In this document: positions 16,211-25,401 of the stretch, in pieces
Numbering within the stretch: the first letter of the stretch is position 1
Layout: each line of letters starts with the position of its first letter
Source: Thiotrichales bacterium
GTDB lineage: Bacteria; Pseudomonadota; Gammaproteobacteria; HK1
DNA: 64,000 nt
Assembly (NCBI GenBank): GCA_026709935.1
Contig: JAPOSC010000018.1
Span: 55,100 to 119,099 of the forward strand
Direction of reading: 5' to 3'
Notes under the pieces: model-generated
Databases searched by the model: none
What the model was told of the DNA's origin: nothing
The model's input: only the letters and a program-made list of their open reading frames with translations
Translations under genes and position numbers: made by a program

Positions 16211-19200
16211 TCACTTCGAAGGCTCGCCGGCGGTCGCGCGTAGCGTGCCCAGCGCGGAGTTCGAGCGCGGCCTCCACAGGCCCCGCTCCGCCGCCTCCAG
16301 GAAGCGCTCCGCCATCTCTCGAAGGGCGTCCGGATTCTTCCGCTCCAGGAACTCCCGCACCTCCTTGTCCTCCATGAACGCCGCGTGGACCGCGTCGAAA
16401 TGGTGGTTTTCCACCATGCCGGTGGTGGCCGCGAAAGCGAAGAGATAGTCGAGCGTCGCCGCCATCTCGAAGGCGCCCTTGTAACCGTGACGCCGCATGG
16501 CGCCGATCCACTTCGGGTTGACCGCTCGCGCCCGCACCACCCGGGCGATCTCCTCCTTCAACGTGCGGATGCGGGGGGTTTCGGGTCGGGAATGGTCGTT
16601 GTGATAGACCTCCGGGCGCTCGCCGCTCAGATGCCTGACGGTGGCCGTCAGTCCCCCTTCGAACTGGTAGTAGTCGTCCGAGTCGAGCAGATCGTGCTCG
16701 CGGTTGTCCTGGTTGTGGAGCACCGCCTGCACGCTGGCGAGCCGGGCCTCGAACAGTCCGTGTTCGGCCGCGCCTTGCGCGCCCGCGCCGTAGGCGTAAC
16801 CGCCCCAGGCGATGTAGGCACGAGCGAGGTCCGCTTCGGTCTCCCAGCCGCGTTCGTCGATGAGTGCCTGCAAGCCGGCGCCGTAGGCGCCCGGCCTGGA
16901 GCCGAAGACCCGGAACCCGGCACGCCGCGCCGCGGTCGTCTCGTCGGCCCCCGCGGCCACGAGCCGGGCCGTCTCGTCCCGGGTGCGCGCCGCCAGCGGA
17001 TTGAGCCGCTCCGGCTCGTCGAGGGCGGCGACGGCGCGGGCGGCGGAGTCGAAGAGATCGATCTGGGAGGGGAAGGCGTCGCGGAAGAACCCCGAGATGC
17101 GCAGCGTCACGTCGACGCGGGGCCGGTCCAGAAGGTCGAGCGGCAGCACCTCGAATCCGGTGACCCGCCGGGACGCCACCTCCCACGTCGGCTTCACGCC
17201 CATGAGCCCGAGCGCCTGCGCGATGTCGTCGCCACCGGTGCGCATGTTCGCGGTGCCCCAAGCGGAAAGCGCAATGCGCTTCGGCCACGCGCCGTGCTCC
17301 TGCCGGTAGCGTTCCAGCAGGAGCGCCGCCGACTGCCAGCCGAGCTTCCAGGCCGCCGGGGTTGGCACGGTGCGGGTATCGACGGAGTAGAAGTTCCTCC
17401 CCGTGGGCAGCACGTCGAGGCGGCCGCGGGTGGGTGCGCCCGAAGGGCCGGGTGACAGGAACCTGGCATCCAGGGCATGCCGGCAGGCATCGAGCTCGGC
17501 CGGACCCGAGGCAACCACTCGCGGGCGCAGATCGCGCTCGACGAACTCCAGCACCGCGCGAGTGCGGGCCCATCCGGAATCCGGCCACTCCGTGCCCTCG
17601 ACGAGCGCGCGGGCCAGATGCTCCAGCCGCTCGACCGTGTCGCCACAGGTCCGCCACGACGAGGGGGCATCCATGCCGGCCGGAAGTCCGCGCTCCGGGG
17701 CGGGCGCACCATCCCGCGCCGACCCGGCACGCAGCGTCGCCAGTGCCGCAGGCCGGGGGCCATGCCAGCGTTCCCCGAGATGTGCGGACAGGGGATCGAA
17801 GTCCCCCAGGCCCAGATCGGCGGCGAGCGCGCGCAGGATCGAAGCGTCGGCAATCTCGGTGTCGCCGCGGGGCAGCCGGACCATGGACACCAGGAGATCG
17901 GTCAGCGCGGGACCGGCCGGCGCCCGGCCGAGCACATGCAGGCCGCCCCGAATCTGCATCTCCTTCAGCTCGCAGAGATGATTGTCGAGTTTGGAGAGCG
18001 CGGTGTCGTGGTCGTCGCCGGCCTCGATGCCGCAGTCCCGGTCCAGCCCGACGTGGGCGGCGAGGGCCAGGATCTCCTCGCGCAGGATCTTCAGCCGGCG
18101 CGGGTCCACCCCGGCCGCCTCGAAGTACTCGTCGACGAGCAACTCCAGTTCCGCGAGCGGGCCGTAGGTCTCCGCCCGGGTGAGCGGCGGCGTGAGGTGA
18201 TCGACGATGACCGCCTGCGCCCGGCGCTTGGCCTGGGTGCCTTCGCCGGGGTCGTTGACGATGAACGGGTAGAGGTGCGGCAGCGGCCCGAGGACGGCTT
18301 CGGGGAAGCACGACTCGCCGAGCGCGAGCGCCTTGCCCGGCAGCCATTCGAGGTTGCCATGCTTGCCCGCGTGGATGACCGCGTGCACGTCCCCGACGGT
18401 GCGCAGCCATGCGTAGAACGCGAGGTAGCCGTGCGGGGGGACGAGGTCCGGGTCGTGGTAGGTCGACTGCGGGTCGATGTTGTAACCCCGCGCCGGTTGC
18501 AGCCCGATGACGACGTTGCCGCACTCGAACCCGGGAATGGCGAACGCGCCGGAGGCAGCGAGATGGAACGGGTCGCTCTGCGGCTCGCCCCAGCGCTCGG
18601 TCACAGCGCGGCGCACCGCCACCGGCAGAGTGACGAAGAACCGCCGATAGGCATCCAGCGGCAGCGTGATCGCAATCTCGCGTCCGTCTACCGCGGCATT
18701 GGTCGGGCCGCGGCGGAGGCGCTCGACCAGCGCGTCGCCGTCGCGGGGGATGTCCGTGACCGCGTAACCCGCCCGTTCGAGCGCATGCAGCAGCGCGATC
18801 ACGCTGGCGGGGGTGTCCAGTCCGACCCCATTGCCGAGCCGGCCGTCACGGTTCGGATAGTTGGCGAGGACGACCGCGAGGCGGCGCCGGGCGGGCGGCG
18901 TGCTCCCGAGCCGCAACCAGCTTGCCGCGAGCTTCGCGACGAACTCGACCCGATCCGGCACCGGCTCGTAGGCGATGAGCGGGCACTGCGTGGCGGTGTC
19001 GAAGCGGGCCTCGCCCTTGAAGGACACGGCGCGCGCGAGGATGCGGCCATCGACCTCCGGCAGCGCCACGTTCATGGCGATATCGCGGGCGGAGAGTCCC
19101 CGGGTGCCGGCGCGCCAGTCTTGCTCGTTGCCCCCGGAGAACACCACCTGGAGCACGAGCGCCCCGGCGGCGTTCAATGGCGAATCGACCGTCGGCCGGC

Positions 19201-20020
19201 CGGGGGTGGAGACTGCGAACCCAGTGCCGTTCAGAACCACCCTGGCCCCGCTCTCGACCAGCAGCGACTCGATGACCCCGGCCGAAACGGGATCCTTCAG
19301 GCTGGTGCAGTACACCGGCAGGCAGTTGACCCCGTGCCGCGCGAGCGCCTCGATCAGCGCCCGAACCGGAGCGACGTTGCCCGCCTGCACCAGGGCGCGA
19401 TAGAAGACGAGCGCCGCAACCGGCGCATCCTTCGTCCATACGCCTTGTAGATCGGCGAGGCCGGGGTGGTCCGAATCCTGCCACCAGATGCCGGCCCGCG
19501 ACAGCTCGGCCGGCTCCCGCCAGTCGAAGCGTCGACCGATGAGCGACGCGGCATAGGCGAGGAAATGCCTTGCGTTGGCGGCGCCCCCATGCAGCAGGTA
19601 GCTCCGGAGCCGCCGGTACGCCTGCGGGCTGGCGCTGGAGTGCGCGGCAAGCGCAGGGTCGGGCTGGTCGTCGCCGGGCAGCAGCGCAAGCGTCGCCCCC
19701 GTGCCCGCGCAGGTCTCGACGATCTGCTCGACCCCGTAGGGCCAGTAGGACTTTCCGCCGAGCAGACGCACGACGACGAGCCGGGCACGGGCGACGACCG
19801 TCTCGCAGTAGAGATCGACCGATGCGTTGTGCGAAAGCTGCATGAGGTTGGCGAGCCGCACGGTGGGAAACGTCTCGCCGAGGGTCGCGCGCGCCGCCGC
19901 GAGCGAGGCAAGCTCGGTGTCGGCGGCCGAAAGGACGACAATCTCGGCGGGGGTCTGACCGAGGTCGACGGCCTCGCTGCCGTCGGCGACGACGCCCGGT
20001 TGAGCCTTGAGCAGGTGCAT
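16211..20020 (-). CDS. cobN: Aerobic cobaltochelatase large subunit CobN
   Basis: A 1269-residue protein, full length for CobN, which inserts cobalt into hydrogenobyrinic acid a,c-diamide in the late aerobic pathway, normally with CobS and CobT. Recognisable stretches include NYPNRDGRLGNGVG, IHAGKHGNLEWLPGK, LSAWGTANMRTGGDD and VENHHFDAVHAAFM near the end. The protein starts with ATG at 20020 (MHLLKAQPG). No cobS, cobT, chlI/chlD or other cobalamin gene is in the window, and I see no cobalamin riboswitch in the 130 bases upstream. A magnesium-chelatase-like or free-standing role is therefore possible, but the sequence reads as CobN. Confidence 0.92.
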   Translation of the reverse strand: MHLLKAQPGVVADGSEAVDLGQTPAEIVVLSAADTELASLAAARATLGETFPTVRLANLMQLSHNASVDLYCETVVARARLVVVRLLGGKSYWPYGVEQIVETCAGTGATLALLPGDDQPDPALAAHSSASPQAYRRLRSYLLHGGAANARHFLAYAASLIGRRFDWREPAELSRAGIWWQDSDHPGLADLQGVWTKDAPVAALVFYRALVQAGNVAPVRALIEALARHGVNCLPVYCTSLKDPVSAGVIESLLVESGARVVLNGTGFAVSTPGRPTVDSPLNAAGALVLQVVFSGGNEQDWRAGTRGLSARDIAMNVALPEVDGRILARAVSFKGEARFDTATQCPLIAYEPVPDRVEFVAKLAASWLRLGSTPPARRRLAVVLANYPNRDGRLGNGVGLDTPASVIALLHALERAGYAVTDIPRDGDALVERLRRGPTNAAVDGREIAITLPLDAYRRFFVTLPVAVRRAVTERWGEPQSDPFHLAASGAFAIPGFECGNVVIGLQPARGYNIDPQSTYHDPDLVPPHGYLAFYAWLRTVGDVHAVIHAGKHGNLEWLPGKALALGESCFPEAVLGPLPHLYPFIVNDPGEGTQAKRRAQAVIVDHLTPPLTRAETYGPLAELELLVDEYFEAAGVDPRRLKILREEILALAAHVGLDRDCGIEAGDDHDTALSKLDNHLCELKEMQIRGGLHVLGRAPAGPALTDLLVSMVRLPRGDTEIADASILRALAADLGLGDFDPLSAHLGERWHGPRPAALATLRAGSARDGAPAPERGLPAGMDAPSSWRTCGDTVERLEHLARALVEGTEWPDSGWARTRAVLEFVERDLRPRVVASGPAELDACRHALDARFLSPGPSGAPTRGRLDVLPTGRNFYSVDTRTVPTPAAWKLGWQSAALLLERYRQEHGAWPKRIALSAWGTANMRTGGDDIAQALGLMGVKPTWEVASRRVTGFEVLPLDLLDRPRVDVTLRISGFFRDAFPSQIDLFDSAARAVAALDEPERLNPLAARTRDETARLVAAGADETTAARRAGFRVFGSRPGAYGAGLQALIDERGWETEADLARAYIAWGGYAYGAGAQGAAEHGLFEARLASVQAVLHNQDNREHDLLDSDDYYQFEGGLTATVRHLSGERPEVYHNDHSRPETPRIRTLKEEIARVVRARAVNPKWIGAMRRHGYKGAFEMAATLDYLFAFAATTGMVENHHFDAVHAAFMEDKEVREFLERKNPDALREMAERFLEAAERGLWRPRSNSALGTLRATAGEPSK

Positions 20021-20148
20021 GGGACGGTGGAACGTGAAGTGGCTATGCCGAACGACGGATTATCGGTGAGATCCAGGATCCCTGCCGCCGTGCGGGAGTC
20101 GCGATTCAAGCATTGGCGGTCATCGCTGTGACCGGTTTGTCCTTCGCC

Positions 20149-20183
20149 CGCTCGCCTCGAGGTGGCAGCTCCTCAGGCGAGCG
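20149..20183 (-). terminator. Hairpin downstream of truncated ATPase and upstream of cobN
   Basis: A 9-bp inverted repeat (cgctcgcct / aggcgagcg) extends inward by gagg/cctc past one bulged base. It lies two bases beyond the end of the ATPase fragment. No T tract follows on either strand. Confidence 0.3.
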
Positions 20184-20185
20184 GT

Positions 20186-20389
20186 TCAATGCCTCCAGCA
20201 TTCCAGTTGCCGCAGATCGCGCGGATGCTCCAGATCGAACCAGGTGACGGGGCCTCGCCGCTGTCGCATGAGCGCACGGGCAAGGGTCGTCTTGCCGACC
20301 TGACGCGCGCCGAGCAGCGCCACAACGGGATTCTCGCGCAGCAGGCGCGCGAGATTGCGCAGATGGGCATTGCGGGAGACTGTCGTCAT
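20186..20389 (-). pseudogene. Truncated AAA ATPase (DUF4143 family), N-terminal fragment
   Basis: Only about 67 residues remain: an N-terminal helix (RNAHLRNLARLLRENPVV), the Walker A motif GARQVGKTTLA and a first strand ending with TWFDLEHPRDLRQLE. The frame then ends with four unrelated residues. Intact members have ~380-430 residues with a C-terminal DUF4143 domain. ATG at 20389 is the likely start; an upstream in-frame GTG at 20413 adjoins the LysR stop. A second broken member of the same family lies at 35417-36146. Confidence 0.75.
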
Positions 20390-20413
20390 TATTGAGTATT
20401 GAGCGTATGACAC

Positions 20414-21370
20414 TCAGTTTTCAACATATAGCTCCTCTTGCGCGACATGATGCGCAGGCCTCTCCCAGTACGGATGCGGGGCGAAGCGGTCCACCAGGAA
20501 GTCGATGAAGGCTCGGACCTTGCACGAGAGGTGACGATGGGCGGGGTAGAGAGCGTGTATCCCGGTGTCGAGCGCGCCGGCGGCGGCGTCGAAGCCGCCC
20601 AGCACCTCCCGTAGCCGGCCGGACTGCACTTCCTCACCCACCAGCCAGGTCGGCAGAAGCGCGATGCCCAGTCCCGCGACGACCGCCGCGTGCACGGCCT
20701 CGGTGTTGTTGGTGCGCAGGCTGCCATCGACCCGTACCTCCACCGGCCCCTCCGGTCCGGCCAGCTTCCAGGCGACGTTACCGTGGTGGCGGGTATAGAT
20801 GAGGCAGTTGTGGGATGCGAGATCCCGCGGTTGCTCCAGAGTCCCCGCCCGCCCCAGATACTCGGGGCTCGCGCACAGAATGCGCCGGTTGGTGGCCAGG
20901 CGGCGCGCGACCAGACTCGAATCCTCCAGCTCTCCCACCCGCACCGCGACGTCGGCGCCGGCATCGATGAGGTCCACGAAGCTGTCGGTCAGCGTCAGCT
21001 CAATCCGCACCTCCGGGAAGCGGGCGAGGAACTCGGGAATCGCCGGTGTGATGTGGCGCACCCCGAAGGCACACGGGCCGTTGACGTGCAACACCCCCCG
21101 AGGCGCCCTCTCCAGGTCGGAGATCGCGGCGGTCGCCTCGTCGAGCTCGGACAGGATGCCGGCGATCCGCTCGTGATAGAGCCGCCCCGCCTGCGTCAGG
21201 CTGAGCTTGCGGGTAGTGCGCTGGAGCAACCGGGCACCGACATGATCTTCCAGCGCCGCCACCTGGCGCGACACCGACGACGGTGCGACTCCGAGACGGC
21301 GGCCGGTCTCGGAGAAACTGCCGGCGTCGACGGTGGCTGCGAACAGGCGAATGGCGTTGAGAGAGTCCAT
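20414..21370 (-). CDS. LysR-family transcriptional regulator
   Basis: A 318-residue LysR regulator. The winged helix-turn-helix occupies residues 1-60 (FAATVDAGSFSETGRRL, then PSSVSRQVAALE), followed by the linker helix and a periplasmic-binding-like effector domain from about residue 90. The AGADVAVRVGELEDSSLVAR segment places it in the large subgroup next to uncharacterised dehydrogenase regulators. It is divergent from the small ORF at 21489, and such regulators usually act on the divergent gene. The last ~15 residues run into a degenerate region adjoining the broken ATPase. Confidence 0.9.
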   Translation of the reverse strand: MDSLNAIRLFAATVDAGSFSETGRRLGVAPSSVSRQVAALEDHVGARLLQRTTRKLSLTQAGRLYHERIAGILSELDEATAAISDLERAPRGVLHVNGPCAFGVRHITPAIPEFLARFPEVRIELTLTDSFVDLIDAGADVAVRVGELEDSSLVARRLATNRRILCASPEYLGRAGTLEQPRDLASHNCLIYTRHHGNVAWKLAGPEGPVEVRVDGSLRTNNTEAVHAAVVAGLGIALLPTWLVGEEVQSGRLREVLGGFDAAAGALDTGIHALYPAHRHLSCKVRAFIDFLVDRFAPHPYWERPAHHVAQEELYVEN

Positions 21371-21488
21371 GGCTTCTCTTTCACTTGTGCAATTTCAGCA
21401 AAGGTGATGTTTGTTTGCGGGGGATTCTAGCATCGCGAGGGGATAGTCATACTCTGCACCCACGCAACTCGACACAGGAGACAGACCG

Positions 21489-21692
21489 ATGCTGAAAAGA
21501 CCCACCACCCCTTCACAGGCCGAGATCGACCAGGCAATGAAACGCGGCCGTCAGATGCGCGCCGATGCGTTCGGCGACATGGCGTCCTGGATCGCGGACG
21601 TGTTCCGCCGCGCATTCCGCGCAAGCAAGCGGGCGGCGACATCCTCGCGTCCCGGTGCCCCGACGTTCGTCGCGGCTCCCGCCCCGCGCTAG
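21489..21692 (+). CDS. Small basic protein, unknown function
   Basis: A 67-residue protein. A good CAGGAGA ribosome site lies before the ATG. The middle part (residues 8-48) should be an amphipathic helix with many arginines, alanines and aromatic residues; the tail is Pro/Ala-rich. No signal peptide. I do not recognise the family, though short proteins starting MLKRPTTPSQAEID with this pattern feel common in Pseudomonadota. It is divergent from the LysR gene, with 118 bases between the starts, so it may be regulated by it. Confidence 0.6.
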   Translation: MLKRPTTPSQAEIDQAMKRGRQMRADAFGDMASWIADVFRRAFRASKRAATSSRPGAPTFVAAPAPR

Positions 21693-22080
21693 CTCGTCGT
21701 CTCACCCCCGTGGTGTCACCGACGACCGGTGAGATCCACAGCGCAGAGCACCAGGCCAGCGGCCGGGAACCACCCCCGGCCGCCTGACTCACGACCCTCA
21801 CGGCATGCGCCCGCCGGCGCAATCGCGAGCCCCCAGGACGCTGAATCCCCGGGTCGCATCGCCGCCGGCATCACGGACCGGAAGTCCCTCGAAGTGTTTG
21901 ATATTCCCGTCGATGTATGATGAAGGTCATCCGGATCGACCAGACGCCGTTCCGCGAGCGCGCCAAGGATGTGGTGGCGTTGTTTCCGAAGCTTCAGCCC
22001 TGGTACGAGAAGGTGCGGACGCCGTAACCCGCGCCGGGAATTCCCTCCTCTCCAATATCGTTCTGCCCAAGGAGAATGTC
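21693..22080. other. 388-base intergenic stretch with a possible 36-residue ORF
   Basis: Between the small basic protein and the CoA-transferase. The only item of note is a frame at 21917-22027 that reads ATG to TAA, encoding a 36-residue charged peptide (KVIRIDQTPFRERAKDVV and on). It lacks a clear ribosome site and could be a remnant of a longer gene. The end of the stretch holds the strong AAGGAGAA ribosome site of the next gene. Confidence 0.4.
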
Positions 22081-23289
22081 ATGCCGGTTGCGGCTGAATT
22101 CGAATCCGGAACACAGGGGCCACTGAGCGGCGTGCGGGTGGTCGATCTTTCCCGGCTCGCGTCGGGCAACATGCTCACGCACATGCTCGCGGACTTCGGG
22201 GCGGAGGTCATCAAGGTGGAACGCCCGGGCGTCGGAGACGACCTCCGGCGCCTGGGCGAAGCGCAGGTCTGGTGGAAAGTCTATGCGCGCTCGAAGAAGA
22301 GCCTGACCCTGAATCTGAAATCGGAGGCCGGGAGAGAGCTCCTCCTCCGGCTGGTCGAGCACACCGACCTGCTGGTCGAGAATTTCGTGCCCGGCACCCT
22401 GGAGCACTGGGGGCTCGGACCGGAGCAGCTCTGGAAGCGCCAGCCCGGTCTGGTCATCGTGCGCATCTCGGGATGGGGCCAGACCGGGCCGTACGCGAAG
22501 CGGCCGGGGTTCGGGAGCCTCATCGAGGCGATGTCGGGATTCGCGGCGATGACCGGGTTTCCGGACAAGCCGCCGCTGCTGCCGCCACTTGCGCTCGCCG
22601 ATATGGTGGCGGGCCTCGCCGGATTCGGCGCGGCGGTGACCGCCCTGCTGGCCCGGGACCGGGGACGGTGCGAGGGCCAGGTCATCGACCTGTCGCTCTT
22701 CGAGCCGCTGCACGGAATCCTCGGCCCCTGGGCGGCCATCCACGCCGCCACCGGCCGGGTGCCGGTCCGCGAAGGCAACCGCAGCGAAGTGGCCTCGCCG
22801 CGCAACGTCTACACCTGCTCGGACGGACGATACCTCGCGATGTCCGCGTCGATGCAGTCGATGTGGGAGCAGCTCGCCCGAGCCATCGGACGCGCGGACC
22901 TTGTCGACGATCCGCGCTACCTCACCAACCTCGACCGTGTACGCAACGCCGCCAGCCTGGATGCCGTCATCGCCGCCTTCATCGGCGCGAGGACGCTCGA
23001 TGAGAACATCGCCCACTTCTCCGAGGCCGGAGTGACGGTCGGCCCGATCTGCGACCCCTCCGACTTGATGGAGCACGAGTACATACTCGGGCGGGAGGTA
23101 CTGGTTGACCTGCCCGATGCGGACCTGGGGCGTACGCCGATGCACCAGGTGTTTCCGCGGCTGTCGCGGACGCCGGGCGCCATCCGGACGCCCGCGCCGG
23201 AGCTGGGCCAGCACACCGCGGAGATCCTGGACCTCGTCGGAGTCGGTCCCGACGAGCAGGCGGCGCTGGCCGAACGGGGGATCGTGTAA
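22081..23289 (+). CDS. Class III CoA-transferase (CaiB/BaiF family)
   Basis: A 402-residue family III CoA-transferase that moves CoA between carboxylic acids. Features in order: LSGVRVVDLSRL at the N-terminus, ADFGAEVIKVERP, the KSLTLNLKSEAG stretch, LVENFVPGTLEHWGL, and ALADMVAG, whose aspartate is the catalytic nucleophile. AAGGAGAA precedes the ATG at 22081. The stop overlaps the start of the next gene by one base, so it is coupled with the CitE-like lyase, a pairing typical of dicarboxylic or branched acid breakdown (itaconate, citramalate, malyl-CoA type). The exact substrate cannot be read. Confidence 0.92.
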   Translation: MPVAAEFESGTQGPLSGVRVVDLSRLASGNMLTHMLADFGAEVIKVERPGVGDDLRRLGEAQVWWKVYARSKKSLTLNLKSEAGRELLLRLVEHTDLLVENFVPGTLEHWGLGPEQLWKRQPGLVIVRISGWGQTGPYAKRPGFGSLIEAMSGFAAMTGFPDKPPLLPPLALADMVAGLAGFGAAVTALLARDRGRCEGQVIDLSLFEPLHGILGPWAAIHAATGRVPVREGNRSEVASPRNVYTCSDGRYLAMSASMQSMWEQLARAIGRADLVDDPRYLTNLDRVRNAASLDAVIAAFIGARTLDENIAHFSEAGVTVGPICDPSDLMEHEYILGREVLVDLPDADLGRTPMHQVFPRLSRTPGAIRTPAPELGQHTAEILDLVGVGPDEQAALAERGIV

Positions 23290-24170
23290 TGTGGCGATCC
23301 GTACTCTTCATCCCCGTGCTGGAGGAGCGCTTCCTCGCTCGCGCCGCCGAGCGGGGGGCCGACGCCATCGTCCTCGATCTGGAGGCGAGCATCGCCAACG
23401 CGCGCAAGGACGAGGCGCGCGCGGCCCTGCCCGCCGCGGTGGACCGCCTGAGGGCGGCATCGCTCGACGTCCTGGTGCGCATCAACATGCCGTGGAGGCC
23501 GGCGTTTCACGACCTGGAGGTCGCGGTGCGCCCGGGCGTCTCGGCCCTGCTGCTCGCAGGCTGCGATTCGGTCGGCTTCGTACGCGCGATCGATCGGGTG
23601 ATGGGCGAGATCGAGAGCGAACGCGGTCTCGCGCGCGGTGCGATCGCGCTGGTGCCGTTGCTCGAAAGCGCCCGGGCGATGGTGCAGGCGGCCCCGATTG
23701 CGCGGGCGTCCCCGCGCATTGCCGCCCTGACCTTCGGGATCGAGGACTATGTGGCCGATCTCCGCGCCACTCCCACGCCGGAGCTGCTGGATGCGGCCTC
23801 GCTCCAGGTGATTCACGCGGCGCGGGCGGCCGGTGTGGTCCCGATGGTGGTGCCGGAGACGCTGGCGAACCTCGACGATCCGGACGCCTTCGAAGCGGCA
23901 GCCCGGCGAGGCCGGGCCATGGGCTCCGAGGGGGGCTTTGCGGTGCATCCCGTGCAGGTCGAGCGTCTCAACCGCGCCTTCACGCCATCGCCGGAGGAGA
24001 TCGAATGGGCGCGCCGCGTGGTGGCCGCCGCCGAAGACGCGGAGGCGCGCGGACTCGGGGCGGTACGTCTCGACGACCGGATGATCGATCTGCCGGTCGT
24101 GGTCCGCGCCCGGCGGCTGCTCGGCGCGACGCCGGGACCGAAGGCTTCGGGCCCGGGCGACCGAAGCTGA
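23289..24170 (+). CDS. HpcH/HpaI aldolase, CitE-like CoA-ester lyase
   Basis: A 293-residue TIM-barrel lyase of the CitE/malyl-CoA lyase group. Signatures are RSVLFIPV at the start, ADAIVLDLEASI, VRINMPW, the metal-ligand glutamate in VPLLESARA and aspartate in GIEDYVAD, and EGGFAVHPVQV near residue 215. It probably cleaves the CoA thioester made by the preceding transferase. The ATG at 23289 overlaps the TAA stop of that gene by one base. The last ~25 residues are extra and low in complexity. Confidence 0.9.
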   Translation: MWRSVLFIPVLEERFLARAAERGADAIVLDLEASIANARKDEARAALPAAVDRLRAASLDVLVRINMPWRPAFHDLEVAVRPGVSALLLAGCDSVGFVRAIDRVMGEIESERGLARGAIALVPLLESARAMVQAAPIARASPRIAALTFGIEDYVADLRATPTPELLDAASLQVIHAARAAGVVPMVVPETLANLDDPDAFEAAARRGRAMGSEGGFAVHPVQVERLNRAFTPSPEEIEWARRVVAAAEDAEARGLGAVRLDDRMIDLPVVVRARRLLGATPGPKASGPGDRS

Positions 24171-24387
24171 AATTCGGACGGATCTCCGACGATGCGACGG
24201 GGCAGGGGACAGAACCGCTGGTAGTGACCGTCCGACTTTCCCGGGGCTTGCAGAGGCGACAAGGATCGGACGGCGGCGACCGGTTGGGCCGGCGTAGTGA
24301 GAGCGGAGCGGGGGCGCCGGCGTCGCGGGCCGGGCATCGTGCAAAGTGCTACGCTTGCCCCCGCCGCACCGGCCGCGGGACCGTCGC

Positions 24388-25377
24388 ATGCAGGACTTCA
24401 TCGGGGCGAGGGGTGTCATTCCGAAGGCGCGTCTCGCCGAGCTCTCGGAGCGGCGCAACAGGCCGGCATTCCTCTACCTCGCCAGCCACTGGGGCGCAAT
24501 CGCGCTCAACGGCGTGGCCATGCACTACACTTGGGGCACGTGGTGGTGCGTACCGTTGTTCCTGCTCCAGGGACTTCTCATCAACTACCTCTACGCCCCC
24601 CAGCATGAGTGCGACCACTTCACCGCCTTCAGGACCCGCCGGCTGAACGAGGTCGTCGGCTTCGTCTGCGGGTTCATCACCTTCTACGCCAACTCGGACC
24701 ACCGGTGGTCCCACTACGCCCACCATCGCAATACGCAGAACTGGGATCGGGACACCGAGCTTGCGCGCGGCCCGATTCGAACCCTGGGGGGATATCTGCT
24801 CTACCTGTCCGGCCTCGCACTGATCCAGAGAAAGATCCCCCGCCTCGTTCATCACGCGCTCGGCCGGGCCGACGACTGGTACCTGACCGCGGGGCAGCGG
24901 CGCTCGGTGATCGCCTGTTCGCGGTGGATGATCGGGGGATATGCGGTAATCGCCGCGAGCACGGTGGCGGCGCAGTCCTGGTGGCCGCTCTACTACTGGA
25001 TCGGGCCCTTCGTGCTGATGCGATGGACGTACATGCTGCAAGGTGCCGGCGAACACGTCGGCCTCACCCACGCGCCGAACACGCTGCTCAACACGCGCAC
25101 CCTGACCACCAACGCGTTCATGCGCTGGCTCAACTGGAACATGACCTACCACACCGCGCATCACACCTTCCCCAGCGTCCCCTTTCATCGGCTGCCGGAG
25201 CTGCACCGCGAGATCGAGGCGCGCCTCGGCCACCCATTGCCGAGCGCGCCGTACTTCCGACTGCACTGGGAGCACATCCGGCGCTTCGCACGCGGGGAGA
25301 CCGAGTTCGATATCTGCGCCGGTCACGACGCACAACTGGTGAAGGAGGGAAAACTTCCGGCGCCGGCCGGAGGCTGA
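24388..25377 (+). CDS. Fatty acid desaturase family membrane protein
   Basis: A 329-residue di-iron membrane oxygenase. The histidine boxes are visible: HECDH (73-77), HRWSHYAHH (105-113) and HTAHH near residue 255, with hydrophobic segments at about 35-70, 85-100, 180-215. The start is the ATG at 24388; the frame is open from 24346. The substrate could be a lipid or a carotenoid/alkane-type molecule. It is a paralogue of the desaturase at 32390-33358. It lies 24 bases before a large flavoprotein gene, so the two probably form an operon. Confidence 0.85.
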   Translation: MQDFIGARGVIPKARLAELSERRNRPAFLYLASHWGAIALNGVAMHYTWGTWWCVPLFLLQGLLINYLYAPQHECDHFTAFRTRRLNEVVGFVCGFITFYANSDHRWSHYAHHRNTQNWDRDTELARGPIRTLGGYLLYLSGLALIQRKIPRLVHHALGRADDWYLTAGQRRSVIACSRWMIGGYAVIAASTVAAQSWWPLYYWIGPFVLMRWTYMLQGAGEHVGLTHAPNTLLNTRTLTTNAFMRWLNWNMTYHTAHHTFPSVPFHRLPELHREIEARLGHPLPSAPYFRLHWEHIRRFARGETEFDICAGHDAQLVKEGKLPAPAGG

Positions 25378-25401
25378 AGACAGTACGGGAGCAGCAGACG
25401 C

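Noticed and set aside
17477..19450. 657-residue plus-strand frame inside cobN
   Set aside because: Antisense shadow of cobN; no family pattern and typical GC-rich composition.
20021..20148. Cobalamin riboswitch upstream of cobN
   Set aside because: I did not find the conserved B12-box GCCACTG or the expected helices in the 130 bases upstream.
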